Origin: Nemopilema nomurai
Taxonomy: Eukaryota > Cnidaria > Scyphozoa > Rhizostomeae > Rhizostomatidae
Reading direction: 5' to 3'
Length of the DNA: 64,000 nt
NCBI GenBank assembly: GCA_003864495.1
Contig: ML133434.1
Span: forward strand, 42,332 to 106,331
Position 1 is the first letter of the stretch; the number at the start of each line of letters is the position of its first letter. This document shows positions 25,235-38,235 of the stretch, piece after piece. The position numbers and the translations under genes were made by a program. The notes beneath the pieces were generated by a model. It saw nothing but the letters and a program-made list of their open reading frames with translations. It did not search any database and was not told the origin of the DNA.

Positions 25235-25356
25235 ATGGCCAGTGTATTTGAATACATAGCTAGCAACCAAAACGGAAATAGAAAGACTTCAATTGTGGCA
25301 AATGGTTGGGAGACCCCATTGGAGAAGAAGACAAAGAGGCTATTTATCTGTATCAG
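25235..25356 (+). CDS. Candidate coding exon with start codon and splice donor, copy 2
   Basis: ATG at 25235 (context tatcATGG) opens 40 codons: MASVFEYIASNQNGNRKTSI, then VANGWETPLEKKTKRLFICI, ending at CAG/GTAAGT (donor at 25357, an excellent consensus). The peptide is polar then basic and matches no family I know. It is intact in copies 3 (43409-43530) and 4 (62355-62476) and truncated in copy 1. A downstream acceptor-like tatgcag lies near 25804, but the bases after it differ by indels among copies, so a continued reading frame is not preserved. It may be a real 5' exon, or one of a decaying gene. Confidence 0.4.
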
Positions 25357-27898
25357 GTAAGTCCTGTCTTCACATTTTTTACATTGAAGTTTTTAAACGG
25401 CAAAAAGACATTGTACAATCCTAGATAAGATGTTGAGTACGAGGAGCAGTATACAAAGACAACGGCAAAAGGAACGCATGAAAGTGTAAAGTTTGCAGAT
25501 ATTGAGCTTGCAAAAAATTAATCGAGCTTTTAGAAGTTGAAACTTGCAGGATTAGCCAAGAAGGATTTCACTGCACATGATTTCACTGTATGTTAAAGCA
25601 ATTGATGAAACTAGAATTTTGGTGTAATCAGCAACTAGTGGTTTTTCAATTCTTCGAAATTTCACGATCAATCCCTGATTTGGCGACCTTTTCAAGATAT
25701 GAATGATACCAATTTCTTAGATCTTTTATATTTTGAATTCTTACGTCCCCACAGAACACTTTCAAGTTTCATTTGTAGTTATTTAGTATCATTTTTCGTA
25801 TGCAGGGAATGTGTAGAACCACGAAGAGCCTCACACCAACTTTCAATTGCTTAGTCTATCTGTAAATTTTACTTTCCATCATGATAAAACAATGTTCTTC
25901 ACATGGTTGTGAACGGAAAACAGCCCGAGAAAATTAGCCAACGAAAGACAAAAGACAGAAAGGAGAAAATCTGTTCATTAAACGAAGCAAAACACGATCA
26001 ATGTACAAGAATCAAATTACGACCCGCTACCAATGTGCATACCTCATCTTGGTTGCAACCAAAAAGTAAGAAGTGCTGTTTTATACTCATTCTAATCCCA
26101 TGGTTTCATGGTGCTCACCACGAAAATTGTGACCAGAATGCATTTTGTAAATGTACCACCTAAGCGTCTTGATTAAAAGGTAGCAAATACGTTCTCCTCT
26201 TTTGATTAAACCAAATATCTACGAGGATAACTTGATGGCCTCTGCGACGGGAAGCTAATTATCGAAGAGTCATTTCAACTAACTTTGAGTGGCAGTCACC
26301 TTGAAATCATAGTGAGAACTATCTTTTACACACTAAGATTTGTACTGAATTTTATTGTACCATCAACCTAGGCTTCATTGTTGATGAAAGAATTCTACTG
26401 GGCTTGCTTTTCTATTTAAATATGCCTATAGCAATTGTTTTCTTAAAATGTGATAACTAGACTATTTTTGAACTGGCCTTTTATCAATTCTTTTTAATAC
26501 AATAAGCTTTCGTAAGATAAATATCCTTTATACTCCATTTACCTTTATGGTTAGAACACATCTAGCGGATATCTTGCGACATGCATTGTGATTTTGTCGA
26601 AAGAAGGTCTCCGCTTCAGGAAGGCCCACTTTTTCAAACATCGGTGAAAACGAAATGGCTTGGTGTAATGAAACACGAGATATTTTTTGAACTTTCTTTT
26701 CTTGAACTTAACTTGAATTCTGTGCCCAAACGATTATCCAGTAAAGATTCTTGCTCTTTACATTTTATAATGGCTACAGAGGACTTCAGCTAAGCGTGGG
26801 ATAAAGTATCATATTACATATTATCTGATGCAATGACAAATATTTAATTCATATTACATATTCATAAATCCTATTTCATATTATCTGAAGCAGTGACAAA
26901 TATTTAAGAAATACAAGAGAAAAAAGAATCATATATGAATTCCTGTTTTGCTTGCCCTTTTGAGACCAAATTACATGACTTTAAACTTCACTGCAGTTTC
27001 ACTAGCTTTTAGCTCCGTGTCATACGATAATTCTTAACTGAAAAGTATATCTCACCAAAGGGGGCGTAAATCTGTCAGTTTTGGTCCAGACACAAATCAA
27101 TGTTTAGATGCTACGTTCATTGTTATGCCAAATTTGACAGTCCCTCTCGCAAATCACAAAGCTTGGATACGCTAGGAATCGTGTAACCTATTCATTTTGG
27201 TTTATTAGATGACAGATAAATATAAGAACACAGCATTAAGCTTTTATTGTGAAATTTTGATGGTATTCTAGATTTCCCAACAAGTGTCGTGCTTTGTTTC
27301 CAACAAATGAAGAACTGTGGTCGCATGTGATTACAGAAAAGTAGTCACATCAAGGTGACCGCCATCATGGCTTCAAATACAAAGTCTAGTTGCTCGATCC
27401 AGACCTTTGCAGGACAGTGATTGAAGTGGTGGTTAGTTTCAGGAAGAATTGATACTCGAATGCATTCAATGTAATGTGACAAGAATTGACTGTCTCATAC
27501 CATCAAGGAGGGTTCACTTTACCTACCAATACTGATATACAGAAAAGGCAGCAACTGCAACTTTTGATAATCATTTTGCGCTTCTCTTTCCTGAGTGCGC
27601 GGAAAGTTTGATTGAATAACAAGCAAGTATTGAACAAAGGTATTTGACACACTATGCTATTCATTACAGTAGAAGGGCAAAACAGACAAATATAAAACAA
27701 CTTGAGCTCAAGGCCTTTTGTTCACGATATAGAATTTTAGCCTTTTCACTCCATACTATTGCATAAGATAATGGAAACTTTTCATTTTCGACTCAATTTA
27801 AACAACAATTACAAATTTCACTATTACAATGGTAATTTGCAATTGGCTACCCTGAGTACAAAGAAAAAGACTATTACAAGCACAACAAAAGTAGTTAG
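25357..27898. other. No gene recognised, copy 2
   Basis: An 86-codon lysine-rich frame at 25903-26163 is identical in copies 2, 3 (44078-44338) and 4 (63020-63280), while copy 1 is shifted. With copies this similar, that says little about selection. A 65-codon minus frame near 27503-27700 is present in all four units and unremarkable. Confidence 0.35.
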
Positions 27899-29931
27899 TA
27901 AAAAGAAGAAAAGTGTGTTCGGCTTTAGAAGTTGTCAGTAGCAGAGATCGTTAGAATTGAAGAAGTTCAGGATTATTCCAAGACTCATTTCTGTGGCAGA
28001 AAATGTATTAGGTAGTACGGATAGTTAAGTTGGATAGTTTGGAGATCATGAAGCGGAGATGATTCCTGCTGATATCTAGAGCATTGCACATGTCGATGAA
28101 AGAAGAGCAAGAGAGACCAAAGATACCTAGGGGACTGATAGAAAGATTTACAAACATGATAGAAGGATAAGCTGAGCTTAGGCCATGAACCAGATGCGAG
28201 TATTTCTCTCTTTTGCGGTTAGCATTAACATCGAAGTTAGTTTCGTATCCTACTGTTAGCTCAAGTATTAATAGGCGCTGGTCTGAAGGGACTAAAAGTT
28301 GATAAGGACGGAAGATCTCTCCTGTTATGATAGTAGGTGAGAGATAACCTGAAAGATCTACGTAAAGAGAGGCAATTAGGTATAGCTGTAAAGGCCTGTG
28401 CTAGGAAGTTTTATTCAGAGTTTCGGCCCATATGTAAATGCCTTCTTCGAGGTATGTTTTGCAGCCTGCAACAATGTGAAGTATCGTTTCTGGAACATGG
28501 CACAAAGAGCAATCGGGCGACTGAGTATTGTTCCATTTAGAAAGGTTTTTTCGCGTGGCAAGGGAGTTGCTAAGATATATGATAGTAAAACAGTAAATGT
28601 TCTTGGGCATGTTGCTTTGAACTGTGGTCCATATTTTGGAGGCCAGATGAGAATAGTTATCAAAGGTGTAGGAAATAACAGTACCTTGAGATATTAGATG
28701 GTTTTGAAGGCGCTCTCTATGTTCTTATCTAACATCCTTCAATACTTCTCTTGTTTTCCTATAAACATCATATTGGATGTTCATGCCCTGGCTGGTACTC
28801 TTCCACAAAGATTGGATGTTTTTGTTGAGAGAGGATTTCAGCACATTAAGATAAAAAGTTTGAGACTGCATGAATTTAACAGAAGGATGAATCAAATTAA
28901 TACCGAACTGCTTTTTGACAGAATAATGCCACTTATTGTGCATTTGTCTACTCTTATAATCATATTAGACCATAGGCACCATCTTGTAAAGCAGTTTAAA
29001 AGTAGCTGGTTTTCTTTCTCCCCGCTCGTAATGACTGCAGCATCGTCCGAGAAACCAAGTTGTTTGAATTTTTCTGCTTTTATGTATTTAATGAAATTAT
29101 TAAAGCACATGTTAAATAGAAGAGGACTGAGGCAATCACCTTTAAGAACCCCACGTTTAACAGGAATAGCAGGGTAACAAATTTCTCTGTGACAATAGAT
29201 GTTTTAAAATTTATGTGAAGACTTGAAATCAAGGACTGGATGCTTTTTGGTACGTAGTGGTAAGACAGAAAAGATTTGATTAGATTGTGATGAACCTCTT
29301 CGAAGGCATTTTTTAGATCCAACAATGTTATGAGTAGAGACCGTTGTTTTATTCGAGCTTTGTCGAAATTTTTTATAAATAGAAAGATCATGGTCAAATG
29401 TCTCGGAGGAACTGATGGTACATGTCTTCTTAGCAAGTTTGCTACGTAAAAAATGTTTTCTTTTGGTATGGAGGAGGATCTGAATGAAAAGGGGAGACGT
29501 ATCGTATTTCGTCTGACGAAGCATGACTATCCTTAGTATGATATGTTCTTTCCACAGGCGGATCCAGGGGTTGCTATGGGTGATTGAGCACCGGTCAAAA
29601 ATTCCTCAGATAGAACATTCAAAATGTTTCTTTCTACCTCGAAAAACGCTATCAATCCTTTTAGATGATGTAAGTACATATTCTGGTAAACTTACTACAT
29701 GCTGTCTTACGTTAGTTAGCATAATGTGAATCTGCCTCAAATTTGAAATGGCTAGAAAGTTTGTTTTCAACTGCCAGAGCTGTAGAGTAGAGAATTTTAT
29801 CAATACAATGTTGATGCTTGTCCATCAAACCACACTGTCGGCCAATGAGCTGCTTCCATTCTAGGGGCAGGTCCAGACATTCTTAACACTCTCTATGGAG
29901 AATGTCAAATTTTACCGGCTTGAATTTTCTA
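27899..29931 (-). mobile_element. Degraded LINE (non-LTR retrotransposon), copy 2
   Basis: Minus-strand pieces in order. A linker before the RT lies at 29803-29606 (VRQHVVSLPEYVLTSSKR). The RT core at 29436-29080 has LDLKNAFEEVHHNLI. The palm at about 29062-29032 reads SDDAAVI where ADDAAVI-type is expected. The thumb/C-terminal part is at 28943-28725 and a zinc knuckle at 28610-28401 (CSLCHVPETILHIVAGC). The tail at 28300-28100 holds an ELTVGYETN-type motif and FVNLSI. The 5' part is truncated, the frame shifts repeatedly and about 200 residues are missing after the palm. Bases about 29355-29600 replace RT sequence still present in copy 3. Copy 1 has an empty site at about 13555. Inactive. 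Confidence 0.88.
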
Positions 29932-30050
29932 ATTATAGTGCAAAAGTAATGAGCCCCAGTTTAAGATTCAAGAGAAGCGTATCTTTTTTATTATATATTT
30001 AAGGTAGCTATTTCTACGCTAAACATCTTTAAATCTTCTCTGATAAAAAA

Positions 30051-33000
30051 CCAAATTGTTCCTCATGGAACCTGGTACCCAGGAAAGTGGTAAGACGCCG
30101 CGCCGCGTCCTGTATCTAGGCATGATTTTGAGAATGTTTATCGACTGTTGCCATGCATTTTGAGTAGTTCCTTCGCATTTTGAGAAAGTCGCGCGCAGTT
30201 TCTACATGCGAACGCACAGAATTTCAATACATTGTTGTCCCTGAGAAGAGGTCGACCTGAGCGATTTTAACGAGAGGAAAATTCGCCAAAATGACGTAAT
30301 AAACCAATTCACTTTTAATAGGGTATATTTGGCATATGTTTAATATACGTTTTATGAGGTCTTGCCTACGTCAGAGTTTGAGGATCTTCAGAGGTGAGCA
30401 GGCTGGTCCACAAATGAGAAAAATTTGCCAGGGAACACCGACCCCACGTGACCATGGTTCACTGTTGTTCACATGTGCATGATCTCCATCAGATCTCAAC
30501 CGAATAGTTGAAGAAAGTCATCGCAAGCATTGAAGAAGATATTTGGAAGAAAAAAAAGGGTATTGATCACTGGAAATTTACAAGCAGTCGACCAGTTTGT
30601 GATTCAACAAGGGAACGGGTAGCTCATCTACGCGAGGGCCTAACCGCCAGACACGAGTGGAAAGATTCAAACCAAACTTTCAAGGCCGTTTATTCTACTT
30701 GGTTGAAATTTTTGTTTTGTTTTTTACTCTACTGCAAAAATACTATAAATAGTGTGTACACAGGGTATAATCTATCATGTGATCTCAAATTCGCACCAAA
30801 TTATCCTTGGAAGAAATGTTACAAGCATTTGTATATTAAATATTGGTTATTTTATAGCATGTACAGCATTTCCTGTGTCTCAATTGTAATGCAGGCATTT
30901 GTGTGATGATATCAAATGTAGGTATAAATTTTAGAATGTATGTTTACCTTTAAATTAAAATGCTAAAAATAAAGTTATAAAATAGTAGGAGGGAATAGTA
31001 TTTGATAAATGTTTTGGGTTGAATAAATATTCAGTTTTTTACTTTGCACATGATAAAAGCACAATAAACAGCCTTTTCAATGCATGCTCATGTGCCATTA
31101 TTGGTTGAACAGTATGAATTTGAGTCAAATTTCAAGAGCTCTACATCCAGTTTTCTATAAAAATTATAAAGCGAAAAAATTCTTGCAGCTTCTACTTTAA
31201 ATCTTTGTCCTTTGATGGAAGAAATAAATTTGATTACAATTTGCATTCAAGGTTGTTAGAAACAATTGTGTAATTGGAAGATTGTGTCCTTTCATACTTA
31301 TTATGGCATGAATAAGTGTAATACAGCTCCCACATATGTCTCTTTATCTTGACACTGAAGAATAATCAGCTGTAATGTAAGGTAATGAATAATTCTTCCC
31401 AAAAGAAACAATCACTTGAAATTCTCCAATACATTAATTTTGGTCAGTTAGTTGCATTCCTCTTTAAGGTAAAATATCCATAATGATGCTTTTGAAGAAT
31501 TTAAAGTGCCTTTTAAATCTAAGCAAAAAAAAATTCTTTCCAAAGTGCTAGATCAAACTTTCTGACTTAATTTTAATAAAGAGAGTAATTTGGATGAATT
31601 GGCTAAAAGGTAAGACATTCAAGTGCGTACTTAGTGCTATGTGGACCACAACAATGTGCCATTCAATAGACCCTGATAAAAATTAACTTTGTAAACTTCA
31701 CTTTGTTAAGTTCTCTTAGCTAAAGTTATCTAGTAACTGGTGACAAAGGGAGACCAACTCTTTTGTACCACCGATCATTTAGTTTTGTAACTATAAAGTG
31801 TACTTTACACCAGTGCACTTATATGTTTAATTGTAATACTTGAAATGTCAATCAGCTGGCAAATGTTTGAAATGACAACGAATAATTTCAGAAAAATAGT
31901 AGAAAATTTAGACTTCAAATTCAACTCGTTAGAATTAAGATTGTCTCACTTCCTAAAAGCAACAAGATTGGTGGTTCCCAAAAGACCAACCATATGGAAT
32001 TTTGTAGCATAAGCCATCTTACTGCTGCCAGTTCCACTTTGGCCTACTATTCTCCCATGCTCTCTAACTTCTTATTCAAATATAGTGCGTAATAGTGTCA
32101 ATTCTAACTTCTAATTCAATAAAGCATCAATTTCTTTAGATGCCAGTACAGTATCGTTGGCCTCGACAGGCAGCTCTGTTGACACCGACTTTAATGCAAA
32201 ATCTGTTATGAGTTTCTTACTGCAAGCAGACGCCACCATCTAAGGCAGCTCTATACAAATGCATTTTTAGCTTTTCAATTAGCTGAGCAAATGATGATCT
32301 TTGGCAGAAGTCTCTTTATGCATATATATCATTTGAAAATATTATTTGTGATAAGATAATTGTCGGGCATCATTATTCATGTGACAGGCTAGCTCTTCTT
32401 TCACATGTCACGTATGCGCTGTTAATGAATATGTAAGTACAGCTTTAATCGGGGGTTTTTAGTTGAGTTGATTCATAAAACATGATAACATAAGAGTGCG
32501 TTCTTGTTTGCCGCTCGCTCTACCTTCCATCACTATAAAACGCCTGTTACACAGTCGCCTCCGGCTAGAATCGACACTGGTTGCTTATTGTATGAGACTT
32601 TTGCCTCCAAGATATGACACAACCGTAAGTCCTCGAATAAGCCCAAGGGAATTTTTTCACGACCAAATATTTTTTAGAGTGGGGGCTTAGTCAAGGGTGG
32701 GGACTTATTTGTTGACAGCAGAAACACTACCAGCATATCGGGATATATTAATTTCAAGGCAATATCTCAGCCTGAGTATGGTTGGAAAAAGCAAGGAAAC
32801 ACTAAGATATTGACAAATTGAGCAATTAATCGTCTTACAAGGTGGATGAATAAAAAATATAGTGATATAGAGGTTGCTATCGACATCAATTGAGCCCCCA
32901 AATTTGTTACCAACCTTTTGAAGCTCCTGTTACTTTTGTCTCTGAGGGCCACAAATTGCAGACATTTTGGCTAAGGTAGCATCTTTCTCTTCGGTGGTGG

Positions 33001-34011
33001 GGGAACTCGTAGGGCCAACTGGGGTAATTCCCCACAAATCACAGTGACGGACCCAATTTTAGGAGAGCAATGGTTCTTTCACTGACTTTGGCGCTTAAAG
33101 ATATGGATTGATGGTGCTGGCGATAGGCCCTCCCCTGCTACAACGCAATGGAGCACAAACATTAACTCAGTTTTGTCTATACTACACAATAGGATAAAAT
33201 CTCCCTGGGCTCCCATTTCCTGACAGGGTTCTCCCCTTGACTTCCTGGGGGCTTGCAGATCCCAGAGCCCCTGTTGCTTTAGGGTTTGGCAAGCAATATA
33301 CACTTCACGCACTTTCAAAAAAGTGGTCCCTACGCCCCCTCCCCTTTCTGATAATGCGGGATCGGACCCTGATTCAGTATGTTAAAAATTGCCCTGGTAA
33401 TGCAATTCTAGTGATTTTGATAAGCAATGCAAAAATGACACGTGAGCTATTCAGTTCAGTTTCGCGCCCTTTTATACCTCGAGTTCAAAGAGAGGCCATT
33501 GCATAAGTCCGTTATAGTATACCTTCGTCCACGCTGGAGCCCTTCATTTTGATGACAATTCTCTAGGATGCAGGACAGAATGAAATTCGAAGAATGACAT
33601 GGTTGCTAGTAAGTGTGTTTTCCAATTTTTATACATAACTTTGCTCTCAGTATTGTTATTACCAGTGAAATCGGGTTTGAGTAAGGGGTAGTACAGCTGT
33701 TACGGCGAGGAAGTCAATTCTTCTGTGGCCGCCTAAACGAAGGAACAATTCTCTGGTCTGCAAATTTTGAAATTTTTCAGCAACTGGTTGTAGTAAGAGA
33801 CATTGTTGAAAATCATTGATTTTACCATTAAATTCTGTATCAAAATATTTTGAAGGAAAAGTAGGAAAACCTCTCTGAGATTTGTGAGGAGTTATTTAAG
33901 TAGCTTTCTTTATTTTTCTAACATTGTGATAGCATTCTAAACGAAAAATGACGTTTATAGATGATCATTTGAAGAAATTACAATATCAGAACATCTTGAT
34001 TCGTGATCTAA
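30051..34011. other. No intact gene, start of copy 3
   Basis: Holds the 0.65 kb deletion near 33190-33200 and a local replacement at about 33737-33753. A 132-codon frame at 30508-30906 arises because a 4-base loss fuses two short frames; it is not open in the other copies. The remnant at 31970-32309 is listed separately. Confidence 0.35.
31970..32309 (-). pseudogene. Decayed coding remnant, copy 3
   Basis: Counterpart of 1010-1355. It begins FCQRSSFAQLIEKLKM, loses frame near 32240, continues with KKLITDFALKSVSTELPVEA and adds a second stop (TAG) in the ALLN-KL position that copy 1 does not have. Some differences from copy 1 are silent (CTT/CTC, GAA/GAG), which hints at coding history. Confidence 0.28.
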
Positions 34012-34270
34012 GTTTCACGTGCCTGCCCGCCATTTCTCAAATACAAACAGTGACTCGGCTTCGTGTTGCGTTCCCGGCTACGAATGCTTGAATTTTCCCG
34101 CCAAAATACAATAACAAAGTGCTCGAGCAGTTTATTGGCTGACAGCAATTTGTCATAAGCGAGGAAACAATAGGATGCTCGATCCAGTCTTTCTCGAAAG
34201 CTTCCCCCATTTTGTTGTTCAAGGGAACGGAGTAGCCTCACCAGTTGCTAAGTCGCGAGAAATCACCTTG
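34012..34270. promoter_or_regulatory. Promoter-like block, copy 3
   Basis: Same words as at 3702-3961, with the E2F-like site at 34093-34106. Confidence 0.3.
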
Positions 34271-36004
34271 ACCTTTGATATGTTCATTTATTCTTCCCGA
34301 ATGTAAAAAGTGTCGAAAAGTTAAATACTTGCATTAAATCCAATTGGAAGGCGTAGGCCTTTGAAAAGCGACTAAACATTGGGTTACAATACTTCGCTCA
34401 CTTACAAAGCTCCTATCTATTCAAGTTGTTCAATTAAAAGACATGTGTAAATCAAAACTACTTCTACTATCCATATTGCCTATATAAAATATGATCCATG
34501 CAGATTTTAAATGAAAGTTCTCGGTGTTTGCTTTTCTTCCAATTTAGTGAAGATAAACTAGGGTTATGAGGTATATATGAGGTATAACAAGTTTGCTTTT
34601 CAAATACTGTTATGTTTTTGTACATTTTTGTGGAGAATACTGATTCCCGGAAAAAAGCATCAGGCAAAGGGGTGCTCTACTTTTTTGAAAGCCACTAATA
34701 ATTAAAACTGTGCTCACACATCTGCAAATGATCCCTTGTTGTTTGCTATTCTCATATGTTTCTTTGTAGCATTCTTTCTTACTACACAGTTATGATCATT
34801 CAGCCATTGATGCAACAAGGCTTAAGATTTTTCTGGGTGAAAACTATAAGGTCTCCTGTAGATCCTCCTTCATAAATTAAACTGTTAGAGATCTCTTGTA
34901 TGTTTCAAATCTCATTGAAGATTAGTGATCTTTTTCTTCCAATTTGGGAGTTTAAAGCATTAGTTAATTGCCCACTGGTCTTGATTAAACCGTGAATTTT
35001 TTCAGCATACCTGGTTTTATAAGGTGATGCTAGGTTTCATATTTCATTTAGTCAAATACTAAAGATTAATATTTTTGACAGTTCTTACATAGACTGTCAA
35101 AATGACACAGCATATCTTTGCCATGTTACAGACACACAAATTGTCTCATTTTCCTATTTGGATCATTGGTTCCATTTTGCTAAGTTCCACTCTGTGAAGT
35201 AAAACATCTTTTGAATCCTGAACTTACTGAACTTGGTACTCCTTGAACAATTCTTACCTAAAATCAGTAGAGATGATAGAGCATCAGTTTAATGGAAAGA
35301 CAGAGCTTTGAAACTTTTTTGATCTATTGAGCATTGAAAGGCAATTAATGTAAGCATTATCCTGCACAAATTGGTTTTACTGCCCACTTTGTAGTTTAAG
35401 TGTTTTTTGTTCAAAAACATGCAACTATTCATCAAGATGGAGATTGGCATTTAAACTTTTATGTCTAGAAAACCATGATTATCAGTCATTGCTTAATTGT
35501 AGCCTAATTTTGTTAGCTTAATTTGTAGCTTAATTGTTCAAATATAGTTTAAATCAAATTAATTCAAGAGTTTGAATAAAATTTGACAAACACAATGGAA
35601 TTTGAAATTTCATCAGTGTTTTTCTGCTAGTATCTGATATGAAAAGATGATTTTACAATTCTATCTAGACATACTAAGTTAAGTGACATAAGCAAGGAGT
35701 CATAGGCAGGATATGAATGATTGTATGTGCAACTGGCACTTAATTGAAGGCTCATACATAAAGAATATGATTGAAGAGTGTATTTTCTGTTACATGCCCA
35801 TTTACTCTGTTACATCCAGTTACAGTAAGGCCAAAATGTGCCAACCAACAAACACATACTAGTTGGTAAATAACAAACTTTAAGACTATACACAAAAGTC
35901 GGAATTTTTGGAGCCCTTTTCACGTAATTAGATATTTGCAATGTGAGCGACAGGGTGTTGATAAAACTTCCATTGTGAGCGACAGCCAGCTGTATCAATC
36001 TTAC
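34271..36004. other. No gene recognised, copy 3
   Basis: AT-rich. Contains the 10-bp inverted repeat at 35073-35102. Confidence 0.35.
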
Positions 36005-36202
36005 GCCCAGGTTAGCAAGGATTGCCATAATATCTAGCAGACTTGGCATGAGTTTAACAAACAAGAAAAAGCAGCTTATTGGAGCTGGATTAACAATTTT
36101 GCGAAGACTCGCTTTTATAACAAAATGTCCCTTATATGCCAAAAGATATAAACTCGCGACATAGATCTTGGCTAGCGTTACGCCTGCGGTGCACGTTGAC
36201 AT
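36005..36202 (-). CDS. Possible membrane-protein first exon, intact (copy 3)
   Basis: Same 66-codon frame as 19919-20116, with one I-to-V change at residue 8 (ATA to GTA). Same donor-like site below 36005. Confidence 0.35.
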
Positions 36203-38235
36203 ATGCGGTGCACGTGCGCGTTTTCATAGGCTACTAGCTAATTCATCCGTTGAAGTACTGTTTCCTTCGCAAGTATCTAAATTATTTTTAATGGAAAATT
36301 GTCCACGATTATTGCTATACACATGTAAACGAGCTTAAGTTTTATGCTGGAACGATTCATCAGAGGGCAATCCTACAATTGGGACACTTCGCTTCAAACA
36401 TACTGACAACTGAATCCATGTCCAGTGTATTTTCACGTGCGCGATGAATGCCAAGCATCATCAAGCTTCCCAAATATAACGAGGCCTCCGACGAAGGGCC
36501 TGTAGGCTAGGAGAGAGACAACGAAACAAAATTTATGATTATGCTGCACATAGAGATTTATCACACTTTTTTAAAAAGAACAGTTTCATAAGAAAAGATT
36601 TACAAGAACTCTAGCCTTAAAACTGGAAAGAAGGTTAAGAGCAAATTAAAACAAGCTGAGGGTGTGGTACTCAGTTGTGAAACATAAAATTTAGTCTAAA
36701 AAACCTGGAGTTTTCTGTCATCTGGAGATGTTTTGTCTGTGAATCTTTTTGGCAATTGAAGAGTGGTTCACTCAAATTGTTCGTAAATGAATGGGGCCTG
36801 TACGCTCTCCTTGGTCACAATAGGTAGCAAGTAGTTGCTTAGCTAATTTTAACTATGATGCATTAAGGTGCAATGTAAATCAAGGGATGTATTTACTTAT
36901 TGGCAAACTCTAGCCATTGAAAGAGAGTAAAATTATTGAAAAGCCTCAAATCATTCTGAAATGGTACCTTTAGTTGTAATGCAGAGGGATCAACTTCATC
37001 TTCTACCGTTGTCTTCGTCGTCGTCTTCGGTTTTTGTTGTTTAGTTGAGTCGCGGAGGTATTTTCAGTAACAAGCATCGAGGAGTGTATGTCAACCCTAT
37101 ATACCACACCTGCAAATATTCAAAGCTAATTATACCATCTAGTAGGATATAAACCTATGTCACTGTGTTTTGTGAAAGCAGCTATAGTATAAAGTCATGG
37201 AAGGCAAGGATTGTGTTTTTAGCCTCAGGTTGTCAACGCAGTGTCTTCTGATCTCATTCTTTATTCCAGAAACGTAGACCACACATTGAGAATGTCGATT
37301 ATGCAAACTGCATCCACTATTGCTATATTGAAATATTTTGGGAATGTAATTAGACAGAATGTTGAGATCTCGACAGGGGAAATTATGTTATTATGCCAAA
37401 GAGGGGAACATCTCAGAGGATATCCATCAAAGTGATTGAAGTTAATACCTGTCCTTCACCACTTTGCTTGCCAAGGTAATCACTGCAAAGCTTTAAACGT
37501 TGCCCTCCACTGAGAAAAGTGAAGAGTAAGGCTGTGACTACCAGCACAAATGTAAGCGACAGTTCTCTCCATAGAACGTGAGTGGTACCAACAAAATGTA
37601 ACAAGCCAAAAATGATTTGGGCCACCAAGGCAATGGACAAAAAAAGGCAAATTAGCAAGAAAGAAATTTAACGGCCTGTTTACCGAAAACACTCGGGAAA
37701 GCCCCCAGCACTCACCAAATTAAGAGACAATTGCAAAAGTTGACTAGAAGAGTTGAAAGGCTTTGTTATTTTCAAATGACCTGACTGGGCCAGCAATATC
37801 ACACGATTCAATGTTCAGAAGGGAAAAGGGCGATGATTAGCACAGATTCAGGTTGGCTAAGTTCTTGTTCTGTTTGTAATTATGGTTCACTGTTCAGTGA
37901 TAAGTACTGACGATTGCCCGTCCTGTCTGAACACAGTAAAAAATCTCGGCAAGTCTAATGATGTACATAAACAAATAAATCAGAAAAACAGAAAGCAGAA
38001 AATAGTTCACCTATATACCATCTCTCTTATCGATCTTAATCAACCTGTTCTTCTATATACCATCTCTCTTATCGATCCTAATCAAACTGTTCTTCCGGTT
38101 TTAGTTGGTGAATGGAGATGATGGACTCGAAGGAATGGAAATGGACAATTTTCGAAAAAAATTTCATCCGGAAAAAACAGTGAGTAGTTTTACTCACTTA
38201 GCGCGCTTTTTTTTATTTGGTTTTTTTTATTATTA
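36203..38235. other. No gene recognised apart from a hydrophobic frame, copy 3
   Basis: Contains the 42-bp direct repeat pair (38011-38094) and the hydrophobic minus frame at 37449-37658, listed separately. Confidence 0.35.
37449..37658 (-). other. Possible membrane-spanning exon, copy 3
   Basis: Counterpart of 7133-7342 with the frame kept, one G-to-V change in the first hydrophobic segment, and the same donor-like site. Confidence 0.25.

Larger units (their letters stand above)
13684..30050 (+). repeat. Macrosatellite unit, copy 2
   Basis: Second copy, 16.4 kb. It keeps the 14475-15397 stretch lost from copy 1. It has a clean deletion of about 0.4 kb at 15780, where tttcttta joins taaaacgcc, relative to 1185-1580 in copy 1. 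It carries the seven-repeat hairpin array at 22146-24258 and a LINE at 27899-29931. Confidence 0.95.

Noticed and set aside
25903..26163. 86-codon lysine-rich frame identical in copies 2, 3 and 4
   Set aside because: Identity reflects recent duplication; copy 1 is frameshifted, and there is no domain, signal peptide or splice support.
28337..29177. Plus-strand open frames of 99 and 159 codons within the LINE of copy 2
   Set aside because: They lie opposite the minus-strand reverse transcriptase and zinc-knuckle frames, which carry recognisable motifs.
30508..30906. 132-codon plus frame in copy 3
   Set aside because: Created by a copy-specific 4-base loss joining two unrelated short frames; not open in the other copies.
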